Shown here: positions 20,871 to 32,526 of the stretch, in pieces | Numbering within the stretch: the first letter of the stretch is position 1 | How the letters are laid out: every line of letters starts with the position of its first letter | Assembly (NCBI GenBank): GCA_037126765.1 | Contig: JBBCBC010000012.1 | Span: 14,632,001-14,696,000 of the forward strand | Direction: 5' to 3' | Source: Stenogyne calaminthoides | Lineage: Eukaryota; Streptophyta; Magnoliopsida; Lamiales; Lamiaceae | DNA: 64,000 bases | Notes under the pieces: model-generated | What the model was told of the DNA's origin: nothing | What the model saw: the letters and a program-made list of their open reading frames with translations, nothing else | Databases searched by the model: none | Made by a program: the position numbers and the translations under genes

Positions 20871-21763
20871 ATCTCCCCCATTCGATCTTTCTGCTACAAC
20901 ACACCTGAAATATCAAATACATCAGATATTGTGCATGATAGAGCTTATAATCATATCAGCTGCACTACTAAGAGTCAAACCATTTTGTAGCTATCAAGAA
21001 TCGAATAAATATAATCAAACAATTTCATTTGTTTGATAAACTTCAATCTGCAGAAAACTTGTCAGAGCATAGTGTAAAACATATCAGAGCATATGAAGAA
21101 AATCAGAGCTTATGTATATTACAATGAAACTCATCAGAGCAAGATGTAAGAACATCTCAGATTAAGGAAAATGATACAAGTACAATGTGTATCAATCCTT
21201 CAGCCTGCAGACAAAGTAGAACATATATTACTTGAACATATTTCAACAAATCATCAAGGAAATAGAGTAGAGCTGTAGGAAACAAAATTAACAGACCATT
21301 CTGAACAATCTACACAGACTCCTCTTTTCCAAAACACAAGGTAAGATTATCAAAGCAATGAAAACAAGGATATTAGAGCAAAGATACAAATTCTTAACCT
21401 AAAACAGAATATGACAATCAGAGTAAACTAATCATCAATACTCAAACATAAACAGAATATCAGAGCACGTCATAATACTCACAAATAAACAGAATATCAG
21501 GGCATCAGTACTAATATTCAAAAACAAGCAAAACCTACCAACTATTGTTCAATAATTACATAATCAAACGAACAGAGTTTAGTAAATAAATTGCAAAAAA
21601 AAATAAGATCATATGAATAAGGAAGGAGAAACAAAGAGAGTTGGAGGTGATCAAACTTAAACAATCAGTTGCAGCATCATCAAGTCCTGCACATGCTCCC
21701 CCTCAACTTGTTCTTAACTCCCCCTATCTTCATGATCTCAAATCAAACTCCCCCATTCAACCA
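20871..21763 (-). other. Polypurine tract and untranslated 3' region of family C, right arm
   Basis: On the minus strand the tract at 20883-20871 precedes the LTR. The remainder is non-coding and repeats the TATCAGAGCA phrase many times (reverse of the left arm). Confidence 0.6.
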
Positions 21764-22785
21764 TCATGGGAGATCACCATAGAGTTCATCTATGATATCA
21801 TCAATGTCAGCCTCATCATCATCATCTTGTTCAGCAGCTTGTTCAACCGGAGGATCTGACTCATTTTCTTCATGCACAGCAGCCTCAGCAACATCAGGAA
21901 CAACTTCAACAACAGGAATCTCAACAGCAACTTCAGGTGCATCAGGTGCTACTCCCCCTGGTGGAGCAGAAAGCAACCTCTCCCAAAAGATTTTCATAAC
22001 ATTCAGCTCAGCAATCTGATCCTGCAAATTCTCAATTTGCTGAAGTATGAAATCCCTGTGAATAGTAACTGACTGAATTGGAGAATTTCTCAAGTCAGTG
22101 TCACCATTATTGTTGCCAGCATTTGGTGCAACATCCAGATTTTGAACAGCAGGTTCAACAACCTCAGGTTCAGCTTCATCTCCCTCTGCATTAGGTCTCC
22201 TGTATGGTAAGTCCCTAATTCTGTTTCCTCTCAATAGAACTTTGGAGATTCCTAAATCAGGTATCAACCCACCAAGACTTTCAACAGGTTCCCTTGTAAT
22301 GTCCAAATTATCCAGCAGAGCAAAGATCATACATGGATATGGTAAAACACTTTTCTTACCACCTGCACACTTCATAGCATGATCAAAAATTGTTCTTCCC
22401 AGATTGAAATTATTCATGACCACTATCCTATACATCAGGATAGTTTGAGCTTCAGTGATCTTGGTAGTGTTTGTAGTTGGCAACCAGTTGTACACAACAA
22501 ATTTGTGAACAACTGAAAATAGACTTGTCAACTTGGATGACAACACCTTTGTTGTCCATCTCCTAACCATTCCACCAGTAATAGCAGTCACAATTTCATT
22601 CAAAGGAGGGACAACTTCTTCATCTACATCAGGTGTTCTCAAGAAAGCATTTATCACACCAGGATTGAAGCCTACATTATGACCTCTAAATCACACATTT
22701 CCATATCTCCTAGAGTTCCTTCTACCAGTTCCTTTCCTCAAATTGCAGTAAAATTCATATACCCAAGTGTCAAAGAAAGGTGAAT
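21764..22785 (-). pseudogene. Extra ORF of family C, right arm
   Basis: This is the better preserved copy: 297 codons are open from 22657 to 21764, with readable sequence up to 22785 beyond one TGA (near 22689) where the left arm has Arg. It contains PDVDEEVVPPLNEIV, YNWLPTTNTTKI, GRTIFDHAMKCAGGKK and an acidic end (EQDDDDEADIDDIIDELYG). The codons that are stops in the left arm are intact here. The N-terminal part is lost to the insertion of element E. Family resemblance is as for the left arm; function is unknown. Confidence 0.6.
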
Positions 22786-23632
22786 TGTTGATGTTACAAC
22801 AGATGTTACAACATTGGTTACAATATCAGTATTCATCCTTTCTTCTTAACCACTAACACTTCTATGTTCAATATTGTCTTTGATGTTGTTGACTGTATGT
22901 TGACGATCTAGGTTGTTCTGCAAGATTCTAGAAGGTTCAACAAGCTTCAAGAATCGAGTAGAAGGGACTAGATCATGCGGCTGTTTTCAAAAGAATTGAA
23001 GAACCCACTAACTGGGGCAGTTACAAAGATCATGGGAGAGTGGATGGAAGAGTTTCTAAATCCTTCAAGGAGACTCTAGTAAAGCATACACGAAGTCTCT
23101 AAATAGAAGACCTTGATGTTCACATCAAGTGCTGAACGTTACCATTAATCGTGTGTTGTTTAGTCGAAGCAACAACCAAGCATCAACTCTAGAGTGCGTG
23201 TGTGCATCCAGAGTGATAGGTTCGTTGTTGTGGAGTTATTTTACCATAGAGAGTAATTGTAGGGTTTACAATACCTCGAGTTGGTGCTAGATTTATTTTA
23301 TGTGGAGTGTTAGTCTCGGTGTTAGATAGTTTCACACTCATAGAACAGGTCACCTTTGGTAGTGTAGAGATACACATAGCCTTTAGATCATATGCTTGAT
23401 CTTGTTTCAAGAGGATTCGATTTGTGAACCTCTTTGTATTCATTATTTTGATAAATAGTGATTCGGCCATAAGACATCACAATCTATATTGATATAGATT
23501 GTGCAAAGTCTTATTAATTTCGTGTATTGTGTTTCTGAGTCTTTCGCTGTTTCTGTATTGTTACTTTGAGTGTTCCAACATTCAGTGTAACATTACTCTG
23601 ATTTTACTTAACACAACCCCGTGTCAAACACA
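22786..23632 (+). repeat. 5' LTR of element E (family C)
   Basis: It starts TGTTGATGTTACAAC inside the right-arm extra ORF and ends about 8 bases before a tRNA-Met primer site. The exact end (CAAACA or CAAACACA) is uncertain by two bases. It is the only full-length family-C LTR here, about 847 bp. The first 437 bp match both partial LTRs. Confidence 0.8.
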
Positions 23633-23640
23633 CTTTCATT

Positions 23641-23652
23641 TGGTATCAGAGC
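23641..23652 (+). other. Primer-binding site, element E
   Basis: TGGTATCAGAGC, followed by CAGA, complements initiator tRNA-Met and follows the LTR at usual copia spacing. Confidence 0.9.
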
Positions 23653-23705
23653 CAGAACTTGATTTTACTAAGTTAGATCCTGTGTCAATTGTGTTGCTTT
23701 TTGTT

Positions 23706-23816
23706 ATGGCGATGGAATATCCACTTACTCCACAAAGTTTGAAACCACCAATTCTTGATGGTACAAACTATGCTTATTGGAAACCAAAGTATGATATTCA
23801 TGATATTCTGTTTATG
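23706..23816 (+). pseudogene. gag start of element E
   Basis: ATG at 23706 opens a short frame with LKPPILDGTNYAYWKPK, the classic N-terminal copia gag motif. It stops after 37 codons. Sequence beyond 23820 no longer looks like copia gag and leads into hAT sequence, so the rest of E appears deleted or replaced. Confidence 0.75.
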
Positions 23817-23819
23817 TGA

Positions 23820-24538
23820 AATGGATGTCCTTGAAGAATGATGCAAGTGGAAGTAGTCACTAAAGCTCTTCATATTCATCAATTTCGACTATACCAACAA
23901 TTGGTGGAAAAGGAAATATGTAAGTAGATGATATCTATGTAAGTCTTAATCTTTATTTTTTTTTTGCTTTATGAATTCATTATTATGTCCTTAATTGCAG
24001 AATACATTTGTTAATTGTCTATTATTATTATTTTAGGTTATGGAAGATTGACAAAGTCAAACAAGAGATGTTCATGTTGAAAATTTTGAATTGGATTAGT
24101 ATTTGGATGATCCGATTATAGAAATCAAATCTGAATGTGTTGGAGTTTTGGAAAAGCAACAAAATCAAAGTCCCAACATTATCTGTTATGACTTGTGATA
24201 TTCTTAGCATCCCAATCACCACAGTAGCTTCTGAATATGCTTTCAGCATTGGTGCTCGTGTTCTTAACAAGTATAGGAGTCGACTTCTTGGAAAACATGT
24301 GGAAGCCCTTATATGTACTCGCAGTTGGTTGCAAGACTTTGTTGTTGGTAAATTATTTATTTTCATAGGTAATTTATTTTCATATAGTTACATAAAATTT
24401 CATTAATATTAATATATGATTCTATATGTGTTATAAATGATGATGATGATGAGTTGGAAGATGATGCTTTGTCTTTGTCCAAGGAAGGATCGAATGCCGA
24501 AGAGTGAAGAGTCTGAAGACATTTTTCGATTATGATTT
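23820..24538 (+). mobile_element. hAT transposon remnant, part 1 (left of element B)
   Basis: The region holds a decayed hAT transposase C-terminus and AT-rich intron-like pieces (gtaag near 23920, ttgcag near 23999). The 5' terminus of the hAT is not visible. Element B begins at 24539. The other side resumes at 40552 and ends in a hAT-like terminus. Confidence 0.6.
24080..24360 (+). pseudogene. hAT transposase C-terminal dimerisation domain
   Basis: Recognisable blocks are VENFELD*YLDDP (with a TAG stop), then after a frame change LEFWKSNKIKVPTLSVM, ILSIPITTVASEYAFS and ALICTRSWLQ. This is the hATC dimerisation domain at the end of Ac/hAT transposases, which cut and rejoin element DNA in the nucleus. 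The consensus AFS and WL blocks are present. The catalytic N-terminal part and BED zinc finger are missing from this window. Confidence 0.88.
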
Positions 24539-24815
24539 TGTTGGGAGATGAATTTAAAAAAGAGATTTTGATTAGATCCCAAAACCCCTAAGTATGACAT
24601 GTTCAGAGTAATCTTGAGAGTCTGTATATAGGTTTCAGTTTAGGATGTTTTTAGAAAATATCTGCACCATGTATAGTCAGCAGATATTACTCAGGATTAG
24701 TATAGGAAGAATACATTGAGGGGGAACTCAGTATATTCCTGAAGACCCAGAAGACCAGAAGACTCAGATGACCTGAAGACTTAGATGACCTGAAGACTCA
24801 GAAGAACTCAGATGA

Positions 24816-24890
24816 CCTGAAGATCTGAAGACTCAGATGACCTGAAGATCTGAAGACTCAGATGACCTGAAGATCTGAAGACTCAGATGA
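24816..24890 (+). repeat. 25-bp tandem array in the LTR of B
   Basis: Three exact copies of a 25-bp unit beginning CCTGAAGATCTGAAGACTCA lie in tandem, with partial units on both sides. The 3' LTR has fewer, more diverged units (38940-39060). Confidence 0.9.
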
Positions 24891-25351
24891 CCTGAAGACT
24901 CTGAAGACTCTGAAGACCTGAAGACTATCTCACTGAGGACACCTGGACCAATTTAAGTCCTGAACATTTATTGAAAAATAAATGTTGTCCAAACAGTTGA
25001 TTGCAGACAAAAGGAATTGGAACTAAAGTGTCTTTTAAGGTTGTCTCATTCAGAAGAGTTGGCCTAAAGAGTCGTTTTGTTTGTCTCTATTCACTGAAGA
25101 TCTGAATCAATCAGAGAACGACAACACTGTACTTTACTGACACTGAAAGCGACCTGTCCAGAGAAATTCAGAGTTGTTGGATTCCAGTCTGAAGATTCAA
25201 AGTGATTGGCTGCATTGGTTATATATTACCCAAACCATCTAAGGGCCCGTTCAAACCCTAAAGTAAACGTTTATCACTAACCAAAAGAGGAAACCATTGA
25301 TGTTATCTCTTCCAACGGATAGTTTTTCAAGAGTGACCTTGGTGAATTGCC

Positions 25352-25359
25352 TATAAATA
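25352..25359 (+). promoter_or_regulatory. TATA box in 5' LTR of B
   Basis: TATAAATA, in TTGCCTATAAATACCAG, is conserved in the 3' LTR (about 39467-39474). It has a reversed counterpart in the LTR of D (54030-54037). It is the likely start-site box for element RNA. Confidence 0.6.
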
Positions 25360-26433
25360 CCAGTTTCCTTCAACGTTGCAAGGTTACGGGAAATCAAGCA
25401 ACTACAGAGCTCATTCGTATTCAAGTATTATTGTGAAGCACTCGAAACCCTAAGAATTTCCCAAGTGTTTCATCTTTGAAGATAGCTCATTTACTAAGCC
25501 TAGAATCTGTTAAGTATCCAAAGCTTAGTAAGAGATATCCTAGCCTTTTGCATCTGTTCTTATTGTAAAAGGATATCTCACCATAGTTGGAAACCAACCA
25601 AAACCCAAACCCTTTTGTTAGGTAGTTTGTGTGATTGTTGGAGATTGTGAGAGTTGTAAAGAGTTAGTAAGATGCAGTTGAGTTCAGCCAGAAAGCTCTA
25701 GAGAAGAAGTTAGTAAGTTGTTTGAGACAGTCTGAAAACTTGTGTGAGTTGAGTTAGTAAGCTGGAGTGTAGTTCAGCCTGAAAACTCATAGAAGAAAGT
25801 TAGTAAACTGCAGGAGTTCAGTCTGAAAGCTTGAGTAGTAGTAGTAGTAGTGAGTTAAGGAATTTCTCTGAAGATCAGAGAGAGTGGATGTAGGAGCTTG
25901 AGTCTCTAAACCACTATAACTTGCTGTGTTATTTACTTTTTGTACTGCATATTTACCTGTTGCATATTTCATTGAAAGCATACTGGGTTTTCTGATATTC
26001 AGTTGGAACCAATCCATTGAACTTACATTTAACTGAAGCACAACCTTAACCACTATTTTTCATAAGAAAAGGTATTTTCAGTAAAGTAAAACGAGTATAA
26101 ACTTAGGGCCTACTCTTTCCGCACCCTAGAAAAGCTAGTGTAGATAGTTACCAAACTGAACAACTCACCTGAGTATTCAGTAAGATAGTTATATGTGGAA
26201 AGCTTCTCAGGACACTTTCGCACTCAGATCAGTTGAGCTAATCTGAAGCTTCTAAAAGCTGCTCAGAGTGAGTGTTTCAGTAGACATTAACTCAGAGCAC
26301 TTTGTGTTCTCAGGGCTGAAACTCAGGATAACCCGACTCACTGATCAGCAAGGTTTTAAAAGGTGAAAAATCACTATACACGTGTATTTCCCCCCATATA
26401 CGTGTGAGCCTCATTTACCCCATGACCAACAAG

Positions 26434-26445
26434 TGGTATCAGAGC
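26434..26445 (+). other. Primer-binding site, element B
   Basis: TGGTATCAGAGC lies two bases after the 5' LTR and complements initiator tRNA-Met. Confidence 0.95.
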
Positions 26446-26554
26446 AGTGGTTCAACTGACCACTTGCTTTGGTAGCCATAGTCTTGTTTACTGAAGGACT
26501 TTGGTGGTCTACTGAATAGATCTTATTGCTCATAGCTTAACAAGGCTGATCACT

Positions 26555-26903
26555 ATGCCTTCTAAGAAGTTACATATATTCTCTGTTGAGAACTATGACT
26601 TATGGAGACTGAGAATGCAGGCACATTTATATTAAACATGAAAGAATGTGGAGAGTTGTCTCTCAAGGACCATTTGAGTACACTGTTGTGAATCCCAGAA
26701 CTACTGATGCTGAGAAAGATGATCCCAGAGATGAATTTTCTAAGTCTGATGACCAACTTACTCCTAGGAGAGAAATTTAGTCAACTTAGAATATATTGCT
26801 AAAGATACTCTATATAACACTATTGATGATGTTGTTATGGGGATGATTTCTCACTGTGAAACTGCTAAAGAAATTTGGGATACACTTGCTATCATGTGTC
26901 AAG
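26555..26903 (+). pseudogene. gag N-terminal part, element B
   Basis: ATG at 26555 opens MPSKKLHIFSVENYDLWRLR, aligning with D's gag start (MSSKKLPMFSVENYDLW). A frameshift near 26630 breaks it. Later frames still show RVVSQGPFEYTVVNPR-like and EIWDTLAIMCQ-like sequence up to 26903. Solo LTR X2 then interrupts the gene. Confidence 0.75.
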
Positions 26904-28713
26904 TGTTGGGGAATTAATTGTCCGGATCTATTTGGGGTGAATATTTAAATACAAATTTAATTATAACAATTATTACTAGCATGAATTAATCCTATATTAA
27001 TTCAAATAATAATTCAACAACAAATCATGCATACAAATTCATCACATAAATCCTATGCATGCGGAATTGCTAGGAGTTTACGTGAACTAACCTCTCTAAG
27101 TGACAACCGTTGAGAAGATAGATATCCCGTTCACACGAACAAACCCAAAGAGCCTTCTCAAGTATTCCCTCGTCCTTGTTCAACAATCCGGTGGAAGGAT
27201 GCTCGTGAACAATTAACAAAAAGGAAAAATAAAATTATGTTGCACCACCTTTGTGGATTTCTAATTTTTCTAACACAAGGAATTACCTTGGGGATGAAAA
27301 ATTCATCCCTTATTTATAAAAAGGTGGTGGTCGAAAATTTTGATGAGGAATAAGATGGGAAAATCTTTTTCTTGGTCTCCAAGAAATCTTGAATATATCT
27401 CATATATTCTTTTCTCCATATTTAAAATATTCCACAAAAAATCTCACCTCTTAATTTATGGAATTTTCGAAAATAAGGGACAAGATTTCCAAGATTGGGA
27501 TCTTCTTGAATTTATGAGATATTCTTGTATTCCAAGAATACATATCTTCCATAATATCTTTTCAAGAAAATCTTTCCTTCCTTATTTTCTTCATTATTTT
27601 CAAAAAATTACACAATAAATAGCCAAGTGGGAGATTTCTTGAATTTTATGAGATAAACTTGTATTCTAGGAATACTTATCCTCATTCCATAACAAAATTC
27701 AAAGAAAATCTTTCTCCCTCTTTTATTTATTATTTTCGAAAAAAATAGGAAAAATAGGCAACAGTATTTTATTTTATTTTAAACACCTTTTTTCAGTTAT
27801 TGGACTTTATCTTTGGGCTAATTGAGGGGCCTTTAGGAGAATTAAGATTGGATCTTCTAATGGACCTTGAATTTCCAATATTGAGCCACAATATTATTCA
27901 AGCCCATAAATATTAATTAATCCCACTACATAATTAATATTGCACTATCCATCTTAACCCATATTACAGTTAATATGGCTCCCGGTTATTATTTCCCGCG
28001 TTTACGATTATCCAGTCCATTAATTAATTTTAGCCACTGAAATAGCTTCACTTTAATTAATATCTTTTTCCTTGGTTCAGGAATGGCTCAACATTATTGT
28101 CCATACCGGAAAACTAATTTCACTTGCAAGATTTGGTATGATAAAACTTCTGATCCTCCCAAGGGGACTAATCAAACAAGACGCACTTGCACATCGATTC
28201 TCCATATTAAATCTTAGCAATCGTCATATAACTAATAATATTGCCCAAGATACAAGGTATTGAATCACATTGATTCTCTACCCATCGTAAGTCAAAGCAA
28301 TAGTTATTAATTCCACACGATCCTATTTAAGGGACGGGGATTAAGAAATAACTAACCACTGAGGTCTAATTCTTCTATATTCAGTACTGAAGAATTTATC
28401 CTCCTGTAGGTCATCTTCAGTGCATCATAATGCACTAGTGTAATCTCTTGGTCAAGACAAGCCAATCTGAGCCTTGCACTTCAACCTTTCACGATGGATT
28501 GTTCATTTCCATCTAGGTTGTGAATTCCGTACTTTTAGTTACAAGGGACTGTTAATTTAATCTTCTGTGATCTGGTATCACTAAATCAACTACAATGTAA
28601 CATGTATTAATTATTGAACAGTTATGCAGTAAATATATGTAACATTCAATGATATTTAAAGCAACAGTGATAAATAATTTATTTCAGCAAATAAGCCCAA
28701 AATAACCCCAACA
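26904..28713 (-). mobile_element. Solo LTR X2 inserted in gag of B
   Basis: It is 1810 bp with perfect TGTTGGGG...CCCCAACA ends and a perfect 5-bp duplication TCAAG at 26899-26903 and 28714-28718. It is homologous in reverse to X1 (18488-20313). A TATAAATA box lies on the minus strand at 27311-27318. No internal domain is present. Intact termini and duplication suggest a younger insertion than X1. Confidence 0.93.
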
Positions 28714-30779
28714 TCAAGGCACAGATCATATCAAAGAAAACAAACTATATGTTGCCATTGCAAAGTTTGACAGCTTTGAAATGGAAGATGGTGAATCTAT
28801 TGATAAACTGGAAGTTAGATTCACTAGTATCATGAATGATCTGAATGCTCTTGGGAAAAGATACCCAAAAAGAGAAGTTGCACTGAAAATCCTTAGAGGA
28901 CTATCCAAGAAATGGGATATTCATGTTGTGGTGATTGAAAACACCAAAAATATTGATTCTATGTCATACCAACAAGTTTTCTCTGAGCTGAAAGCTTATG
29001 AGTTTGTGATTGTTAAGAAAACTAAGAAATCTGATAGCAAAGATGAATCTTCATCTAGCAAGAATGTGGCTTTCAAAGCCAAAGAGAAATCATGTAAAGC
29101 TAAAGAGCCTGAAAACCCACCTGCCAAAGATCATGATGAAAAAGATGAAAAATATGCCCTGATGGCAAGAAGGTTTGAAAGACTCAATAGCAGATATGGA
29201 AAGTACAAAAGGTATTATAAGAATACCAAGTACAGGAACAAGAACAACTCAGAAACTGAGGACAAGACTACTGACATGAAGAAAGACCACAGGACTGAAG
29301 GTTCCTCATCCAGAAAGAAGGATTCCAAATCCAAAGAAGAAAGTGATTAGGATGATGATGCCAATAGATGCTACAACTGTAAGAAGAAAGGTCACTTCCA
29401 GTATGACTGTCCTGAGTTAAATCCCAAGGAAAGAAAGGAAAGACAAGCCAAAAGAGACAGAAAGCTCTCTAGCAAGAAGGCCATGATTGTAGAAGAAGAA
29501 CAAACTGAAGAAGGATCAAGCTCTTCAGAGGAGATGTTCTCAGACAGTGATAGTGATGATGTGTGCCTTGTTACTATTGAGGAGGTAAATTCTTCTATCT
29601 CTGTTGCTGCTCCTACACAAGCACCTGAGTTTTCAAGTTCTTCTGTAAACAGTAATTTCGATCTGATGGGTTCTTTTGAGAGCCTGATGAAAGATTATTC
29701 TGTGTTACAAGAACTGTTCATTGAAACTCAAGAGCAGAATGAGGAATTGATTGCTGATAATCTTAAGTGGGAAAAACTCTAATATCACTGAGATCACTTC
29801 TCAATTGATGGGAGTTACTGATGAACTTGATGTTCTAAAAGTACAACTCTCAGAGAAAGAGAAGCTGATAATTTTCCTGAATGGAAAATTAGAGAAATCC
29901 ACTGAGGAAAACAAGTTAATCAATGAATTCAATGACCTCTTTGAGAAACATGAAACTTTAAAGAAATGTGAAGATAGTCTGCGGAGAAAGTTAGCTCTAT
30001 TGAATTCTGCATCTAGTGTAATAGATGAAATTCAAAGTTATCAAAGACCTGAAACTATAAAAGCTGGACTAGGCTATTATCCAGGGGGAACTTCACAAGG
30101 TCAACTTAATGCTGCTTCAACCAGTGGCACTAAGATGGTTTTTGTTAAACCCGCGGTTAGTACTGATCTTCTTATTGAAGAACAACCACGAGTTTTAGAC
30201 AAGGGTAAAGGACCTATGGTTTCAAAGAACCTGAAGGTTCAGAGTGGAAAGCCCAAACCTAAGGAAAAGGCTAGAAACCCTGAACACTCAGTAGGAAATC
30301 CTCATGCCAGTTCTTCGAAGCCTCAGGCTAAGAATACCAACCTGAATAAATCTGCACTGAACCAACAGAGGAATTTTTAGAAGAGAAACACTCAGCAGAG
30401 ATATTCTCAACTAAAAAGACCAAGTCCTCAGGACACAAAAATACCTCAATTTCAGTACAGAAGACCCAAACCCCACTTGCCTAAGGGTAAAGGTCCTCTG
30501 AACCCAAGTCAGCAGAAACCTAGACCATCTGCACCAAGGCCAAAGCACCTGAACAAGAGGCCTGAACCCAAGAAGAATTCTAAGGCTCATGTTCGTGCTA
30601 AGGCTGGCACTCATACACAGGGTACTGCTAAAGCACCTAGAGTGGTGAATGTGTATGTAGATGTTTATGGAAGACAAATTAGTCACTCTAAAGTAATTAG
30701 AGTTGTGAGGCAGATTTGGATTCCAAAAGGTACAGCTAACCAAGTAGGACCCTACACCAAATGGGTAACTAAAGCCTAA
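28714..30779 (+). pseudogene. gag main part with CCHC knuckle and tail, element B
   Basis: The UBN2 region resumes (ESIDKLEVRFTSIMNDLNAL, GLSKKWDIHVVVIEN). It is followed by a Lys/Ser-rich stretch and the knuckle CYNCKKKGHFQYDC (about 29371-29412), an acidic Ser-rich stretch, a coiled-coil-like region (29690-29970) and a basic Pro-rich tail ending near 30779. A TAG at 29348-29350 and another at 30378-30380 stand where element D has Gln (CAG). A frame change lies near 29770. The gene stops at a TAA (30777-30779), 11 bases before the pol frame opens. Confidence 0.85.
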
Positions 30780-30791
30780 TCTTATTTCAAG

Positions 30792-32430
30792 TGATGGAGT
30801 TGGGTACTGAGCTAAATGAAGACAACATAGCCCTGATGACTGGAGATAAAATTGCACCTGCTGCATGGTACATAGACAGCGGATGTTCAAGACATATGAC
30901 AGGATATAAATATCTTCTCACTGACTATGTTGAAAAGAAAGGCCCTCAGATAACTTTTGGAGATAATTCCAAAGGACAGACTGAAGGATATGGACCACTT
31001 GAAATTGATATTGTTCATATCCATGGTGTATCTTATGTGTCTGGTTTAAAGCATAACTTGCTTTCTATCAGTCAATTCTATGATAAGGGATTCAGTGTTG
31101 AGTTCTCAAAGAACTTATGTTATGTGAAAGATAATATGTCACATCAAGTATTACTGACTGGTACTCGAAAAGGAAATGTGTATCTTGCTGATTGGATATT
31201 GACTCCTATGGATACATGTTTAGTTGCTAAAAAGGCTACTGAAACCAGTTGGTTGTGGCCCAAACGAATAAATCACTTGAACTTCAAAACCCTGAACAAA
31301 CTTGCAAGATTAGCACTTGTGAGAGGGTTACCAAATGAAGTTTTCAGTAAAGATCATGTGTGTGATGCTTGTCAGAAAGGCAAACACATAAGAGCTTCAT
31401 TCAAAAACAAAGTAGAAGTGTCTACTGAAAGGATACTTCAATTGTTACATATGGATCTCTTTGGTCCAGTAACACCTGTGAGCACTAATGGCAGGAAATA
31501 CACACTTGTAGTAGTTGATGACTACTCTAGATATACATGGATCATATCCTTACTCAGTAAGAAACGGACTCAGATAAAACTGCCTGAATTGCTAAAAAGA
31601 CTCAGTAATGAAAAGAATCTGAGTGTGGTCAAAACCAGATCAGATAAAGGTACTGAATTTATCAACCATATTATATCTGATTATTGTGCAACAAATGGAA
31701 TAACTCATGAAACATCAGCTGCAAGGACCCCACAACAGAATGGTGTTGCTGAAAGAAGAAATAGGACTCTGAAAGAAGCTGCAAGGACAATGATTGTTGA
31801 AGCTGATATTCCTAAAAGATTTTGGGCTGAAGCTATCAACACTGCATGCTACTCTCATAATAGATCAATGCTGACAAAGAATCAAGGAAAAAAACACCAT
31901 ATGAACTATGGAATGAAAGGAAGCCTCTTGTCTCTTTCTTTCGTGTGTTTCGTTGTAAGTGTTTCATTCATAATAATGGTAAAGATCAGTTGAAAACTTT
32001 TGATAGCAAAGCTGATGAAGGAATATTCTTGGGATATTCTGAAGTCAGTAAAGTCTTCAGAGTCTACAACTGTAGGACCCTTATTGTGGAAGAAACACCT
32101 CGTGTTGTTTTTGATTAATCTACTTGTGTTCATAGAAAACATGAACATGAATCAGGAGACTTGACAAAAAGGGTCACCAGACTTAACCTGAAAAATAAAG
32201 ATGTTGATAGATCTTCCAATGAGCATGAAAAGAAAAAGTCAATCACATTCTATGAATGGAGTGAATCTGACTCAAAAGAAGAAACTCCGGATGAAAATAC
32301 TCAGGCTGGTGGACCTCAAGATGATAGTTCTCCACTGAAGGAAAGTCAACACACAGGAGCTGATCCACCTGAACTGACCCCAGTTCAACATCAGGTAAGT
32401 AATGCCAATGAAGATGTGGTCACAACTTAG
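30792..32430 (+). pseudogene. pol: protease and integrase, element B
   Basis: One open stretch of 400 codons covers the protease motif WYIDSGCSRHMTG (Asp codon 30875-30877 intact), the pre-integrase block (WLWPKRINHLNF; His of the usual LWHKR is Pro) and CDACQKGK. It also covers the integrase core with all three acidic regions (MDLFGPV, SDKGTEF, TPQQNGVAERRN). A frameshift near 31900 breaks the C-terminal part, which resumes as DQLKTFDSKADEGIFLGYS. The linker to RT follows, with a TAG at 32428-32430. It is the best preserved pol N-half in the window, although the zinc-binding His change would probably impair integrase. Confidence 0.88.
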
Positions 32431-32526
32431 GCAAACTCTGAATCTATCAACCAAGGGGAAATAAATGTCTCTGACAATGTTCTGAATGTAATTTCCCCTG
32501 AGGAAGATGATTCCCTTTCTCATTTC

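Larger units (their letters stand above)
20439..22785 (-). repeat. Right arm of large inverted duplication (family C 3' region)
   Basis: It mirrors 14292-16808: partial LTR, polypurine tract (20871-20883), untranslated region (20884-21763) and the extra ORF. It is cut at 22785/22786 by the LTR of element E. Confidence 0.85.
24539..26431 (+). repeat. 5' LTR of element B
   Basis: It is 1893 bp, TGTTGGGAG...GACCAACA. It contains a 25-bp tandem array (24816-24890), a TATA box (25352-25359), a GTTAGTAAGCTGCAG-type degenerate array (25650-25830) and an AGT trinucleotide run (about 25834-25850). Confidence 0.93.

Noticed and set aside
24780..24920. CRISPR-like array
   Set aside because: The 25-bp units abut without spacers; it is a plain LTR tandem repeat in a plant genome.
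26899..28718. X2 as an intron or MITE within gag
   Set aside because: TG...CA ends, a 5-bp duplication and a full-length homologue elsewhere (X1) fit a solo LTR better.
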